53,081 bases of DNA from Methylococcaceae bacterium (GTDB lineage Bacteria; Pseudomonadota; Gammaproteobacteria; Methylococcales; Methylomonadaceae). This document shows positions 8,975-17,032 of the stretch, one piece after another (the stretch's first letter is position 1; every line of letters starts with the position of its first letter). The translations under genes and the position numbers were made by a program. The DNA is taken from positions 1 to 53,081 of the forward strand of contig JAPYOW010000010.1 of assembly GCA_029937975.1 (NCBI GenBank), given 5' to 3'. The notes below the pieces were generated by a model that was given only the letters and a program-made list of their open reading frames with translations, was not told the DNA's origin and made no database searches.

Positions 8975-9952
8975 ATGATTCACTATATTATCCGGCGTTT
9001 TTTATATGCATTACCATTATTAATGGGCGTCAACATACTGACCTTTATCTTGTTCTTCGTCGTTAATAGTCCCGATGATATGGCGCGTATGCAACTGGGG
9101 CAAAAACATGTCACTGAACAGGCCGTGCAGAACTGGAAGCATCAACATGGTTATGATTTGCCCTTATTATGGAATGCTGAGGCAGAATCTAATGCCAAAT
9201 GGACTGACACTATCTTTTATCAGAAATCCATGGGCCTGTTTTTATTTGATTTTGGACTTTCAGACAGTGGCAGAAATATTGGTGCGGATATTAAACAGCG
9301 AATGTGGCCCAGTCTGAGTATTGCCTTACCGTCGTTATTAGTCGGTTTATGCGTTAATATTTCAGTCGCATTGATGATGGTATTGTTCAGGAATTCTTAT
9401 CTGGAGTTAACCAGCATCGTGTTATGCGTGGTACTAATGTCCATTTCCTCGCTATTTTATATTATCGGCGGCCAGTTTTTTATCGGTAAATTACTCATGC
9501 TAGTCCCTATTTCGGGCTATGACACCGGACTATCCGCCATTAAGTTTCTTATTTTACCGGTTCTCATCTCTCTAGTATCAGGCCTAGGTTCGGGGGCACG
9601 ATGGTATCGAACATTATTTCTGGAAGAGGTAGAAAAAGATTATGTTAGAACAGCCAGAGCAAAGGGCTTAACAGAAACACAGGTTTTATTTAAGCATGTG
9701 CTTAAAAACACCATGATTCCAATTTTAACCGGTGTCGTCGCGGTCTTGCCGTTATTGTTTATGGGGAGTCTGATTATGGAATCATTCTTTAGTATTCCAG
9801 GCCTGGGTAGTTACACCATTGATGCAATCAACCGTCAAGACTTTGCCATTGTACGATCCATGGTCTTTTTAGGTTCAGTGCTTTATATTTTTGGCCTGCT
9901 GTTAACCGATATTTCCTATACCTTTGTTGACCCCAGAGTTCGCTTATCATAA
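8975..9952 (+). CDS. ABC transporter permease, peptide/nickel (DppB/OppB/YejB) type
   Basis: The 325-residue inner-membrane protein starts MIHYIIRRFLYALPLLMGVN, typical of DppB/OppB permeases. About six hydrophobic segments follow. The permease coupling loop is seen near residue 225: DYVRTARAKGLTETQVLFKHVLKN, the family version of EAA-x3-G contacting the ATPase. A periplasmic insertion (about 35-95) and the C-terminal SYTFVDPRVRLS also match. It would form half of a channel for peptides or similar solutes. The usual partners (second permease, ATPases, binding protein) are absent: the next gene is convergent and the upstream 560 bp has no gene. The partner genes must be elsewhere, or this is a leftover. 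Confidence 0.85.
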   Translation: MIHYIIRRFLYALPLLMGVNILTFILFFVVNSPDDMARMQLGQKHVTEQAVQNWKHQHGYDLPLLWNAEAESNAKWTDTIFYQKSMGLFLFDFGLSDSGRNIGADIKQRMWPSLSIALPSLLVGLCVNISVALMMVLFRNSYLELTSIVLCVVLMSISSLFYIIGGQFFIGKLLMLVPISGYDTGLSAIKFLILPVLISLVSGLGSGARWYRTLFLEEVEKDYVRTARAKGLTETQVLFKHVLKNTMIPILTGVVAVLPLLFMGSLIMESFFSIPGLGSYTIDAINRQDFAIVRSMVFLGSVLYIFGLLLTDISYTFVDPRVRLS

Positions 9953-9966
9953 TCCGCAATCACTAT

Positions 9967-10653
9967 TTAATGCTTCGATACTGACAACAGACCATGCAAT
10001 AAACGCAGCAACGCCTGTTGTGCCGGCAACGCCTGCCTGAGTTCAAGCAGACTCTGATACAGGGCCGAAAGATCGGCTAATTCATCCACATCCCGTAATG
10101 TAGCTAAGGTTTTGATATCCCCGACCGGCTTAAGCTGCCTAATGAATTGAGCCCCTGTATCCGCAACACTGTAGACAACATCCACCCAAATGTTTTTTGC
10201 TATGGCGCCATTACCGCCAAACAACCAAAACCCACCGTCATCACTCGGACCAAATGCTAATCGAGTCTGTGCGCTATGGGCTAACCAGGCTGAAGCATCC
10301 AGCAATTGAGTAGCCGTCATTTGTGGAATGTCCGCACCCACCAGAATAACAAAATCATGCTGAGCAAGCAGAGTCTGATAAATATGTCTCATACGCTCAC
10401 CCAAGCTGCCCTCGCCTTGCCAAAGCCTGGGTAAATCTTGCCAGTAATCATGTTGTAATGCGGCTTGTTCCGCAACCGCATAATACCCTTGCATATGATC
10501 TTGCTGGCATGCTAACTGAACACTTTCAGCAATGGACTGTGCTGAGGCCAGATGGAATGCTTCCGCAGCTTGCTGACCTAAGGTGGCGGCCAAGCGCGTT
10601 TTCACCGGTGAAAGCCCGGGAGTTTTAAGCAATATGGCTATCGCACCGCTCAC
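9967..10653 (-). CDS. Nucleotidyltransferase-like glycosyltransferase, TIGR04282/DUF2064 type
   Basis: The 228-residue cytosolic protein starts AIAILLKTPGLSPVKTRLA, a sugar-nucleotide-binding loop of the family once called rSAM/selenodomain-associated transferase 1. GADIPQMTATQLLDA (about 115-130) supplies the metal-binding Asp motif, and GPSDDGGFWLFGG (about 150-162) is the second signature. The start overlaps the previous gene by four bases (ATGA), so the two are translationally coupled. Family members cluster with TIGR04283 transferases and, in many bacteria, with ArsM in arsenosugar formation. That matches the arrangement here. Confidence 0.85.
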   Translation of the reverse strand: MSGAIAILLKTPGLSPVKTRLAATLGQQAAEAFHLASAQSIAESVQLACQQDHMQGYYAVAEQAALQHDYWQDLPRLWQGEGSLGERMRHIYQTLLAQHDFVILVGADIPQMTATQLLDASAWLAHSAQTRLAFGPSDDGGFWLFGGNGAIAKNIWVDVVYSVADTGAQFIRQLKPVGDIKTLATLRDVDELADLSALYQSLLELRQALPAQQALLRLLHGLLSVSKH

Positions 10654-11336
10654 CTGTCAAAGCTCAGGCGTTGTCTGGCTTGCCTCGTTAATTGCCAGGT
10701 CAGAAAAACATGGCGAATACTGGTCATCAGCCAACCGTATTGCTGATAGCGTCTCGCACTGGTAATCAATGCAGCCGGAAGTTCCTGCAAGTGAACATGG
10801 CTGGCTTGCAAACGTACGACAAAATCCAGATCTTCGCCAAGACTTATATTTTCATCAAAACCTTGGACCTGATCAAAAACCACATGGTGCATAATAAAAC
10901 CCTGATCACCAAAAGGCAGACCCAGTAGTCGCGAACGTACATTCGCGGCCCATGCATTCAGAGATACCGACTTAGGCCCATCGTTGGCAAACTTTAACTG
11001 AAAATAGCCTAGATCACGCCCGGCTTTGGCAATGAACTGCTGAACAGCGGGCAAAACCCCCGAAGTCAAACGGCTATCGGCATGCAGAAACCAAATAAAA
11101 TCACGCGTGGCTAATCGGGCACCGGCATTAAGCTGTTTTGCACGTCCCCGGGGGGATTGAATGCACGCAACATTCACCGGCAGTTCAATATCATCAGATA
11201 GCGGTTGACAGGCAACCAGAATAATTTCCAGTTGTCTGTCAAGCAAGCATAACGCACTTAATAACTGTGGCCAGGCTAGCTCATCCGGGCCTATTGGAAT
11301 AACAACACTCAGCTTTGTTAACCCGCTTGCAAGCAT
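10650..11336 (-). CDS. Family 2 glycosyltransferase, TIGR04283 type
   Basis: The protein from the ATG at 11334-11336 has 228 residues and starts MLASGLTKLSVVIPIGPDE, the first strand of a GT-A fold. IQSPRGRAKQLNAGARLA (about residues 65-82) and FIWFLHADSRL (about 88-98) carry the nucleotide-sugar and DxD-type metal sites. QGFDENISLGEDLDFVVRLQ is the acceptor-side acid motif. The ATG overlaps the arsM stop by one base (TAATG), which decides the start over an upstream GTG. Its product is unknown; with ArsM upstream and the TIGR04282 partner downstream, transfer of a sugar in arsenosugar-like chemistry is plausible inference. Confidence 0.85.
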   Translation of the reverse strand: MLASGLTKLSVVIPIGPDELAWPQLLSALCLLDRQLEIILVACQPLSDDIELPVNVACIQSPRGRAKQLNAGARLATRDFIWFLHADSRLTSGVLPAVQQFIAKAGRDLGYFQLKFANDGPKSVSLNAWAANVRSRLLGLPFGDQGFIMHHVVFDQVQGFDENISLGEDLDFVVRLQASHVHLQELPAALITSARRYQQYGWLMTSIRHVFLTWQLTRQARQRLSFDR

Positions 11337-12382
11337 TAACAACACGCCATATCTGACCCAGAAGCGGCATCGTTAGCCGGTGATGCACAATCAAACAAAC
11401 CAAAATGTTGTGCTTTGTCACCCACAATGTCAAAGTGTTTGGCATACCGGCCGGAGCCCAGCATATCAGCACTATTCCCACAGACACGCAACGGTCTGCC
11501 CGTTTCAAGATGGTGATGATCATCTAAATCAAAAGCATGGGGATGCTCTGATATTGTGCCTTTATAAATAGCAACCTGACCAAAATCCTCACAGCGGTCT
11601 TCTAATGGCATTTTAAACGCTCTAATCGTTATCGAGCTGAATTTCACCATCCCTATCATGGCTTCAACCTCAGGATCCTCCAGGACAATGGGGCTTTGCT
11701 TGATCACGCGCACATCGGGACAACCTAAATCCTGCATGATGCGCCGAAAATCTTCCCAATATAAAGCCCCACCCAAACATTCACCTAACAACACAGGTTC
11801 CATTTTAAGAGCTTGTGGAATGCGTCTATCCGCATAGACATCAGAGAAATATATCTCTCCACCCGGCTTCAGAACTCTAAGAATTTCTGCTAACACCCGG
11901 GCTTTATCTGGCGACAAATTAACGACACAATTAGATACCACCACATCAATGGAATTATCAGCAATACCGGCAGTAGTCAGGTCTTCAATATATCCCTGCT
12001 TAAACTCGACATTGGATTGTGCATAACCATAACGTTCAGCATGCCAGTCACGGTGTAAACGGGCGACTTCAAGTTGCTCATCGGTCATGTCGACACCAAT
12101 CACTTTGCCTGACTCACCCACTAAACGTGATAGCAAATAACAGTCCCGCCCCGAACCACAGCCTAAATCGAGTACTGTGCACCCGTCTAATGATGGCGGT
12201 AAAGGCGAGCCACAACCGTAATAACGTGAAACCACTTCGGGATGTAAATCCGCCAACAAGGGACGCAAATGCCATGGCATGGCATCTAAAGTACAACAAG
12301 CACTGGTTTTTAAATCTTTACTGGATTTAAGTACTTGTCCATAATAATTTTTTACTGACTCACTGATGGCTGTATCGCTCAT
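11336..12382 (-). CDS. arsM: Arsenite S-adenosylmethionine methyltransferase
   Basis: The 348-residue SAM-dependent enzyme has motif I VLDLGCGSGRDCYL (about 70-83) and VIGVDMTDEQLEVARLH. The As(III)-binding cysteines of the family can be matched to Cys29/Cys30 in SACCTLD, Cys152 in VSNCVVNLS and Cys202 in GECLGGALYW. It would methylate arsenite stepwise to methyl- and dimethylarsenicals in the cytosol. The C-terminal extension with a His/Asp run (about 285-300), GLFDCASPA and a terminal MACC is the form seen beside arsenosugar genes. GGAG lies about 7 bases before the ATG. It leads a tight minus-strand trio with two transferases. The radical SAM partner ArsS is not in the window. Confidence 0.87.
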   Translation of the reverse strand: MSDTAISESVKNYYGQVLKSSKDLKTSACCTLDAMPWHLRPLLADLHPEVVSRYYGCGSPLPPSLDGCTVLDLGCGSGRDCYLLSRLVGESGKVIGVDMTDEQLEVARLHRDWHAERYGYAQSNVEFKQGYIEDLTTAGIADNSIDVVVSNCVVNLSPDKARVLAEILRVLKPGGEIYFSDVYADRRIPQALKMEPVLLGECLGGALYWEDFRRIMQDLGCPDVRVIKQSPIVLEDPEVEAMIGMVKFSSITIRAFKMPLEDRCEDFGQVAIYKGTISEHPHAFDLDDHHHLETGRPLRVCGNSADMLGSGRYAKHFDIVGDKAQHFGLFDCASPANDAASGSDMACC

Positions 12383-12800
12383 AACAACTCCGCATAAATA
12401 ATGAAGGGAATAGCAAATCCACTATCCTCTCACTTAGTTAAATGTTTAACCTTGCTCAGGGCAAGGTCTGGCCAGTTTATTGCTCAGTCAGTATGGATTA
12501 ACGGGGCTGATGCACTTGTTGCATCACCTGAGTGATGTTTGCAGGTCAGTCCCTCTTTGGTAACGCCCCACATCATCCCCTTTAAAACCTGTCAGGCTTT
12601 TATCCTGCTTTTTGACTCTGGAGAGCAGACTATTCAGGCATCTTAACATTTCCCCTCTGCCCTGGGAAAGACCGATAAAAAAACCGTGGCGGTTCCGCCC
12701 TCCCTGGCCCCGGTTGCTTGTTCAGGATCATCTCATTAAAGGCTTTGCTATGGCATTGACTACAGCGCTAAACACAGCATTTCAATAAATACTGTCACGC
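12383..12800. other. Intergenic region between the reductase fusion and arsM
   Basis: No gene is seen. It holds a 6-bp perfect inverted repeat (CATCAC-CTGA-GTGATG) at about 12522-12537, which could be an operator or RNA hairpin upstream of arsM, and a terminator-like hairpin nearer the reductase end (separate entry). No ArsR-type operator was recognised. Confidence 0.4.
12677..12702 (-). terminator. Possible intrinsic terminator after the reductase fusion
   Basis: On the minus strand a short GC-rich hairpin (GGCGG...CCGCC) is followed a few bases later by a run of seven T. It lies about 100 bases past the stop of the TVP38-reductase gene. The loop is tight and the T-run is offset by four bases, so it is a weak candidate. 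Confidence 0.35.
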
Positions 12801-14948
12801 TTACCCCCGCCGCCAGGCATGATAACGTTGTACCCAGGCCAGGATACCTAGCGGTGCATGTTGTCGTTTCCAGACACCGGCCACCTGTTTATTCGCTTCA
12901 GCCATAGTGGGATAGATATGAATAGTGCCTAATATTTTATTCAGGCCCAAACCATGTTTCATTGCCAGCACGAATTCAGCAATCAGATCCCCCGCATGTG
13001 CACCGACGATAGTGACACCTAGAATCTTATCTTTACCAGGCAAGGTTAAGACCTTGACAAACCCCTCTGCTGTACCATCTGTTATCGCCCGATCTAAATC
13101 ATCAATGCCATAGCACACAAGCTCGTAAGCAATATTTTGTGCTTTGGCCTCCTGCTCATTTAAACCGACTCTGGCAACTTCCGGGTCTGTAAAAGTAGAC
13201 CATGGAATGACTGAATAATCCGTCCGAAAGCGCTTGAATTGTCCAAACAGGGCATTAACCGCGGCATACCAGGCTTGGTGCGCGGCAACATGAGTCAACT
13301 GATAAGGCCCGCATACATCACCACAAGCGTATATATTAGGGTAATTGGTCGCTTGAAAGGCATTGGTGTCAATTGTGTTGCTTGAGGATAGCTTAATCTC
13401 CAACTCTTCAGCACCATACCCATTAACATTCGCAACACGCCCCAGAGCCAATAATAACTGGTCGAATGGAATCCTGACAGATTGACCTTGATGCTCCGCA
13501 ATCAATATCTTTTCACCCTGCTCAATAATAAATGCTTTGGGCCTGTATTCCAGCCTTAAATCTACACCTTCTTGTTTAAACCTGGCCATCACCAGCGCTG
13601 AGACATCTGCGTCTTCCCGTGGCAGAATACGTTGCCCTCTTTCGACCAGTATCACCTGACTGCCTAAGCGGGCAAAACTTTGGGTTAATTCACAACCCAC
13701 GGGGCCACCGCCCAACACCAATAAGCGCTGGGGTAAGGCCCTGAGATGCCAGATAGTATCCGAAGTCATGGGATCCACTTGAGCTATTCCCGGTATATCG
13801 GCTACCACCGGACGCGCACCTGCGGCAATCACTATCGAGCGGGTCGTTAAAGTGTTAACCCCTGTTGCGGTTTTGACCTGAACTTCCCAGGGGGAAATAA
13901 TGGTCGCAGCTCCCTGTACAACATCAACACCCAATTCGGTATAGCGCGCAATAGAGTCATGCGGTGCAACAGTTTTAATCACCGCTTGCACACGCTCCAT
14001 GACATCTGCAAAGTCAAAGTCCGCATGGGCCTGTTTAATGCCAAATTCCTGACAGCGCTTTAAATCAGACAGCCATTGAGAGGAACGAATAAGGGCTTTA
14101 GAAGGCACACAACCGGTATTCAGGCAGTCGCCTCCCATATCCTGCTTTTCAATCAAGGTCACTTTAGCCTTGACCGCTGCCGCAATATAAGCCGTCACCA
14201 ATCCACCGGAACCCGCACCAATGACGATAAGATTATTATCAAAACTTTTCGGCTTATGCCATTTTTTATAGACTTTTCTGGCTTGTAGAGAAGTGAGCAT
14301 TGTTTTAGCCAGCAGAGGAAAGCAACCTAACAAGGCCAATGAGCCCATTAATGCAGGCGATAAAACGCCGGAAAGTGATTCTATTCTAGCTAACTGCGTG
14401 CCGGCATTTACATAAATCACAGTAGCCGCTAGCATGCCAAGTTGACTGACCCAATAAAAAGTACTGACTTTAAGCGACGTTAAGCCCATACAAAGATTAA
14501 TTATAAAAAAAGGGAAAACCGGAACCAGACGCAAGGTCAATAAATAAAACGCACCCTCACGCTCAATCCCTTCATCTATCGCCTGTAGTCGTGAGCCAAA
14601 ATGCGACTTAACACTCTCCCGGAATAAAAACCGGGCGGCTAAAAAAGCCAGTGTCGCGCCTATGGATGAAGCAAAAGACACAATCAACGTGCCCCACAGC
14701 AGTCCAAAAGTAGCCCCTCCCGCCAAGGTTAACAGGGTAGCGCCCGGCAATGATAAAGCGGTAACCGCAATATAAATCAGCAGATAAACCAACACGGCCA
14801 GAACAGGATGTTCACTGCGATATAATTCAATGCTGGCCTGCTGAGCCTTTAATGTCTCCAGGGAAAAATACTGTTGAAAATCAAAGATAAAAAAAGTAGC
14901 GATCAGAAAAATGATGCCGAAAAAGACGGATAACCTGGTTCTTGTCAT
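12801..14948 (-). CDS. TVP38/TMEM64 membrane domain fused to mercuric reductase-like flavoprotein
   Basis: The 715-residue protein is a fusion. Residues 1-225 form a DedA/TVP38-type membrane domain, with several helices and the motif LLTLAGGATFGLLWGTLIVS followed by RLVPVFPFFIINLCMGL. Residues 238-715 are a class I pyridine nucleotide-disulfide oxidoreductase: FAD motif IGAGSGGLVTAYIAA, redox pair GGDCLNTGCVPSK, NAD(P) motif VLGGGPVGCELTQSFARLG, ACGDVCG and a C-terminal dimerisation domain. The N-terminal HMA domain and C-terminal CC pair of true MerA are absent, so mercury reduction is unlikely. AGGGAG precedes the ATG. The gene lies upstream of arsM on the same strand. A membrane-tethered thiol or metalloid redox role is inference. 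Confidence 0.88.
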   Translation of the reverse strand: MTRTRLSVFFGIIFLIATFFIFDFQQYFSLETLKAQQASIELYRSEHPVLAVLVYLLIYIAVTALSLPGATLLTLAGGATFGLLWGTLIVSFASSIGATLAFLAARFLFRESVKSHFGSRLQAIDEGIEREGAFYLLTLRLVPVFPFFIINLCMGLTSLKVSTFYWVSQLGMLAATVIYVNAGTQLARIESLSGVLSPALMGSLALLGCFPLLAKTMLTSLQARKVYKKWHKPKSFDNNLIVIGAGSGGLVTAYIAAAVKAKVTLIEKQDMGGDCLNTGCVPSKALIRSSQWLSDLKRCQEFGIKQAHADFDFADVMERVQAVIKTVAPHDSIARYTELGVDVVQGAATIISPWEVQVKTATGVNTLTTRSIVIAAGARPVVADIPGIAQVDPMTSDTIWHLRALPQRLLVLGGGPVGCELTQSFARLGSQVILVERGQRILPREDADVSALVMARFKQEGVDLRLEYRPKAFIIEQGEKILIAEHQGQSVRIPFDQLLLALGRVANVNGYGAEELEIKLSSSNTIDTNAFQATNYPNIYACGDVCGPYQLTHVAAHQAWYAAVNALFGQFKRFRTDYSVIPWSTFTDPEVARVGLNEQEAKAQNIAYELVCYGIDDLDRAITDGTAEGFVKVLTLPGKDKILGVTIVGAHAGDLIAEFVLAMKHGLGLNKILGTIHIYPTMAEANKQVAGVWKRQHAPLGILAWVQRYHAWRRG

Positions 14949-15076
14949 AAAATACTCCCTGTTCGTTTACCGGATCGATTGGCTGGTCCTATCAGTTAAA
15001 ATCCCGCGGTATTAATTGACAGTGTTCACAAGCTCGCATGGAAAAGAAGTGGCTTATTTTAGGCTGTGAATCTGCA

Positions 15077-16726
15077 TTAATTTAACCAGTGATTCAATAC
15101 ACTGCGCACCCTTGTGGAGAAATCATTTTTCATGGGTAAAACGGCAGTCCCTCGGGCCAGCCCATTTTCAAGCTCGTAGGCAAGATCCATTGCATTCACA
15201 AATACTTTTTCTGGATTAACAGCTTTTGCCATCAAAATATCTAACCATGCCGGTAAATCAGGCCGATATTGACTTAAAGGCACAGGCTTGTCAAAACTGG
15301 GTCGGGTAAAAGGTTCTACTTCACCATAGGGATAATGACCTTTACTGAACATTCTATATAATGTTACCCCCAATGCATATAAATCAGATTGTTCATCACC
15401 AAAACCGCCTTTAAATAAGGTCGGGGACATATAACTGGGCGTTCCGGGGGCGGTACTTTCCATCTCATCATTTAAACCCGGCAGGCGTGCAACCCCCAGG
15501 TCGACCAGTTTAAGCCCTCCTTGCGCTAACAAAATGACATTGTCCGGCTTAATATCCCGATGAATCACCCTTTCTTTATGCAAGGCATAAACCGCTTTAA
15601 TTAACATTAAACTAATTTCTATGCCCTGTTCCAGCGATATTTTACTGCGTAATAAACGATTTTCCAGGGTCTCACCCGCATAATACGGCATGATGGTATA
15701 AAGCCACGACTGTCGATTCGTCTCTAACTCGACTTGCTCCGCGATCCAGACATTATGTACATGGGACGTTATCCAGTGTTCACGAATAAAAGCCTGCCGG
15801 TAAATGGCCTCAGTATTGGCGGCCAATATGGGAAACTTCATCACCACTTCACCGTGCATTCCTTGTTCATCCTGCGCTAAGAACAAACAGGTAAAGCGTC
15901 CTTCTGAAATGATTGCAGTCAACCGGAAACCATCAATTAACTCACCCACTTTGGGCATTGCCAGGATGGTTAACTCATCAACTGCTGACTCTAAAAATGA
16001 TTTATCGGGAGGAGGCAGTTTAAGAATATCAAGCACGATAGCACTGACGTTATCCTGACTCCCTGCAATCAAAGCCTGTTGAACCAATGCCTGAGCATGA
16101 TCATGCGTGGATTGGTTCTGCACCAGTAATTGCTGGATCTTATGATCGTTAAGAACCGTATGCACGCCATCACAGCATAATAAAAAACGATCATGAAGAT
16201 TTAAATTATGATGAGAATAGTCAATATGGACAGTATCATCAATGCCTAAGGCACGCGTCAATACATGTTGTAAATCAGGATGCTGATGCACATGATCAGT
16301 GGTTAAACATTGCAACCTGTTATTTCTTAAACGATAAATACGAGTATCACCCAAGTGTATGACATGCGCCTGACTGCCTATCAAAATCAAGGAACTAAAT
16401 GTAGTCCCCATACCTTTAAGAGCCGGGTCACGACTGGATTGAGAAAATATCCAGCGATTGATTGAGGTTAATGCATTTTCAGCCATCCTTTTTACCCCCA
16501 GAGTCTCCTTTTGCTCATAATAGGCATCGATAAACTCATGCACAGCCAATTCAGCCGCATAACGGCCGCCACCCGTCCCACCGATGCCATCGGCAATAAT
16601 GGCCATACTGCCATAGATAGCCTGCTGGTCTTCAGCGCCTGAATAAAAAGCCACGAAATCTTCGTTCTCTTCTCGTTTGCCTGTTTCGGTGGCAAAACCA
16701 CATTGTGTCTTTAATGGTTCTAACAT
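15077..16726 (-). CDS. PP2C phosphatase fused to Ser/Thr protein kinase
   Basis: The 549-residue protein starts at the ATG 16724-16726, preceded by AAGGGG; twelve in-frame residues further upstream are unlikely to be translated. Residues about 5-235 are a PP2C phosphatase (CGFATETGKREENEDF, AIIADGIGGTGGG, HLGDTRIYRL, GSQDNVSAIVLDI). Residues about 265-520 are a Hanks-type kinase: VMKFP carries the ATP-binding Lys and HRDIKPDN the catalytic Asp, and LVDLGVARL replaces DFG by DLG. No membrane helix is obvious. The same phosphatase-kinase fusion stands beside nitrate transporter and nirBD genes in other gammaproteobacteria, for example the Pseudomonas aeruginosa PA1779-PA1783 region. It may adjust nitrate uptake or assimilation by phosphorylation, which is inference from context. 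Confidence 0.88.
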   Translation of the reverse strand: MLEPLKTQCGFATETGKREENEDFVAFYSGAEDQQAIYGSMAIIADGIGGTGGGRYAAELAVHEFIDAYYEQKETLGVKRMAENALTSINRWIFSQSSRDPALKGMGTTFSSLILIGSQAHVIHLGDTRIYRLRNNRLQCLTTDHVHQHPDLQHVLTRALGIDDTVHIDYSHHNLNLHDRFLLCCDGVHTVLNDHKIQQLLVQNQSTHDHAQALVQQALIAGSQDNVSAIVLDILKLPPPDKSFLESAVDELTILAMPKVGELIDGFRLTAIISEGRFTCLFLAQDEQGMHGEVVMKFPILAANTEAIYRQAFIREHWITSHVHNVWIAEQVELETNRQSWLYTIMPYYAGETLENRLLRSKISLEQGIEISLMLIKAVYALHKERVIHRDIKPDNVILLAQGGLKLVDLGVARLPGLNDEMESTAPGTPSYMSPTLFKGGFGDEQSDLYALGVTLYRMFSKGHYPYGEVEPFTRPSFDKPVPLSQYRPDLPAWLDILMAKAVNPEKVFVNAMDLAYELENGLARGTAVLPMKNDFSTRVRSVLNHWLN

Positions 16727-16817
16727 AAAAAACCCCTTGTTTTGCCATAATACTAGCGCCAAACAAAACTCGATTCAACAGAAAGTAACAAGGCAACAAT
16801 CGTAATACAGTATCAAT

Positions 16818-16834
16818 CGCACCACAAGCAAGCA
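16818..16834. promoter_or_regulatory. Weak candidate NtrC site upstream of narK
   Basis: CGCACCACAAGCAAGCA keeps GCACC on the left and GCA on the right with the 5-base spacer of the NtrC consensus (TGCACY-N5-GGTGCA). A second half-site, TGCACT, starts at 16849. Both lie 120-170 bases upstream of the sigma-54 promoter, the usual enhancer distance. Each is imperfect, so the assignment depends on context. Confidence 0.3.
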
Positions 16835-16984
16835 ATCCACTGGAGGAATGCACTGTTTTGAAACGAATCTTACGTTGTCAGTCATCGCTGACATGAAAAA
16901 AAGGATCTATCCACTCTTTTTGATAAAAAGAAGTGATGTAAGTACAAGCATTTATTGCATCTATAGGTAACATTAATCAAAAAA

Positions 16985-16999
16985 GGTACGATTTTTGCT
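16985..16999 (+). promoter_or_regulatory. Sigma-54 (-24/-12) promoter of the narK-hao-FNT run
   Basis: GGTACGATTTTTGCT has GG at 16985-16986 and GC at 16997-16998, exactly 10 bases apart. It matches the consensus TGGCACG-N4-TTGCW except for T in place of C within the -24 element and A in place of T just before it. Transcription would start near 17010, leaving a leader of about 20 bases before the narK ATG at 17033. This places nitrate transport, and possibly the cytochromes behind it, under RpoN and an enhancer-binding protein such as NtrC. Confidence 0.7.
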
Positions 17000-17032
17000 T
17001 ATTCCACTATTAAAACTTTTATAGATTAAATA

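Noticed and set aside
12801-14948. Reading the fusion as mercuric reductase MerA
   Set aside because: There is no HMA domain and no C-terminal cysteine pair, and no mer genes are nearby.
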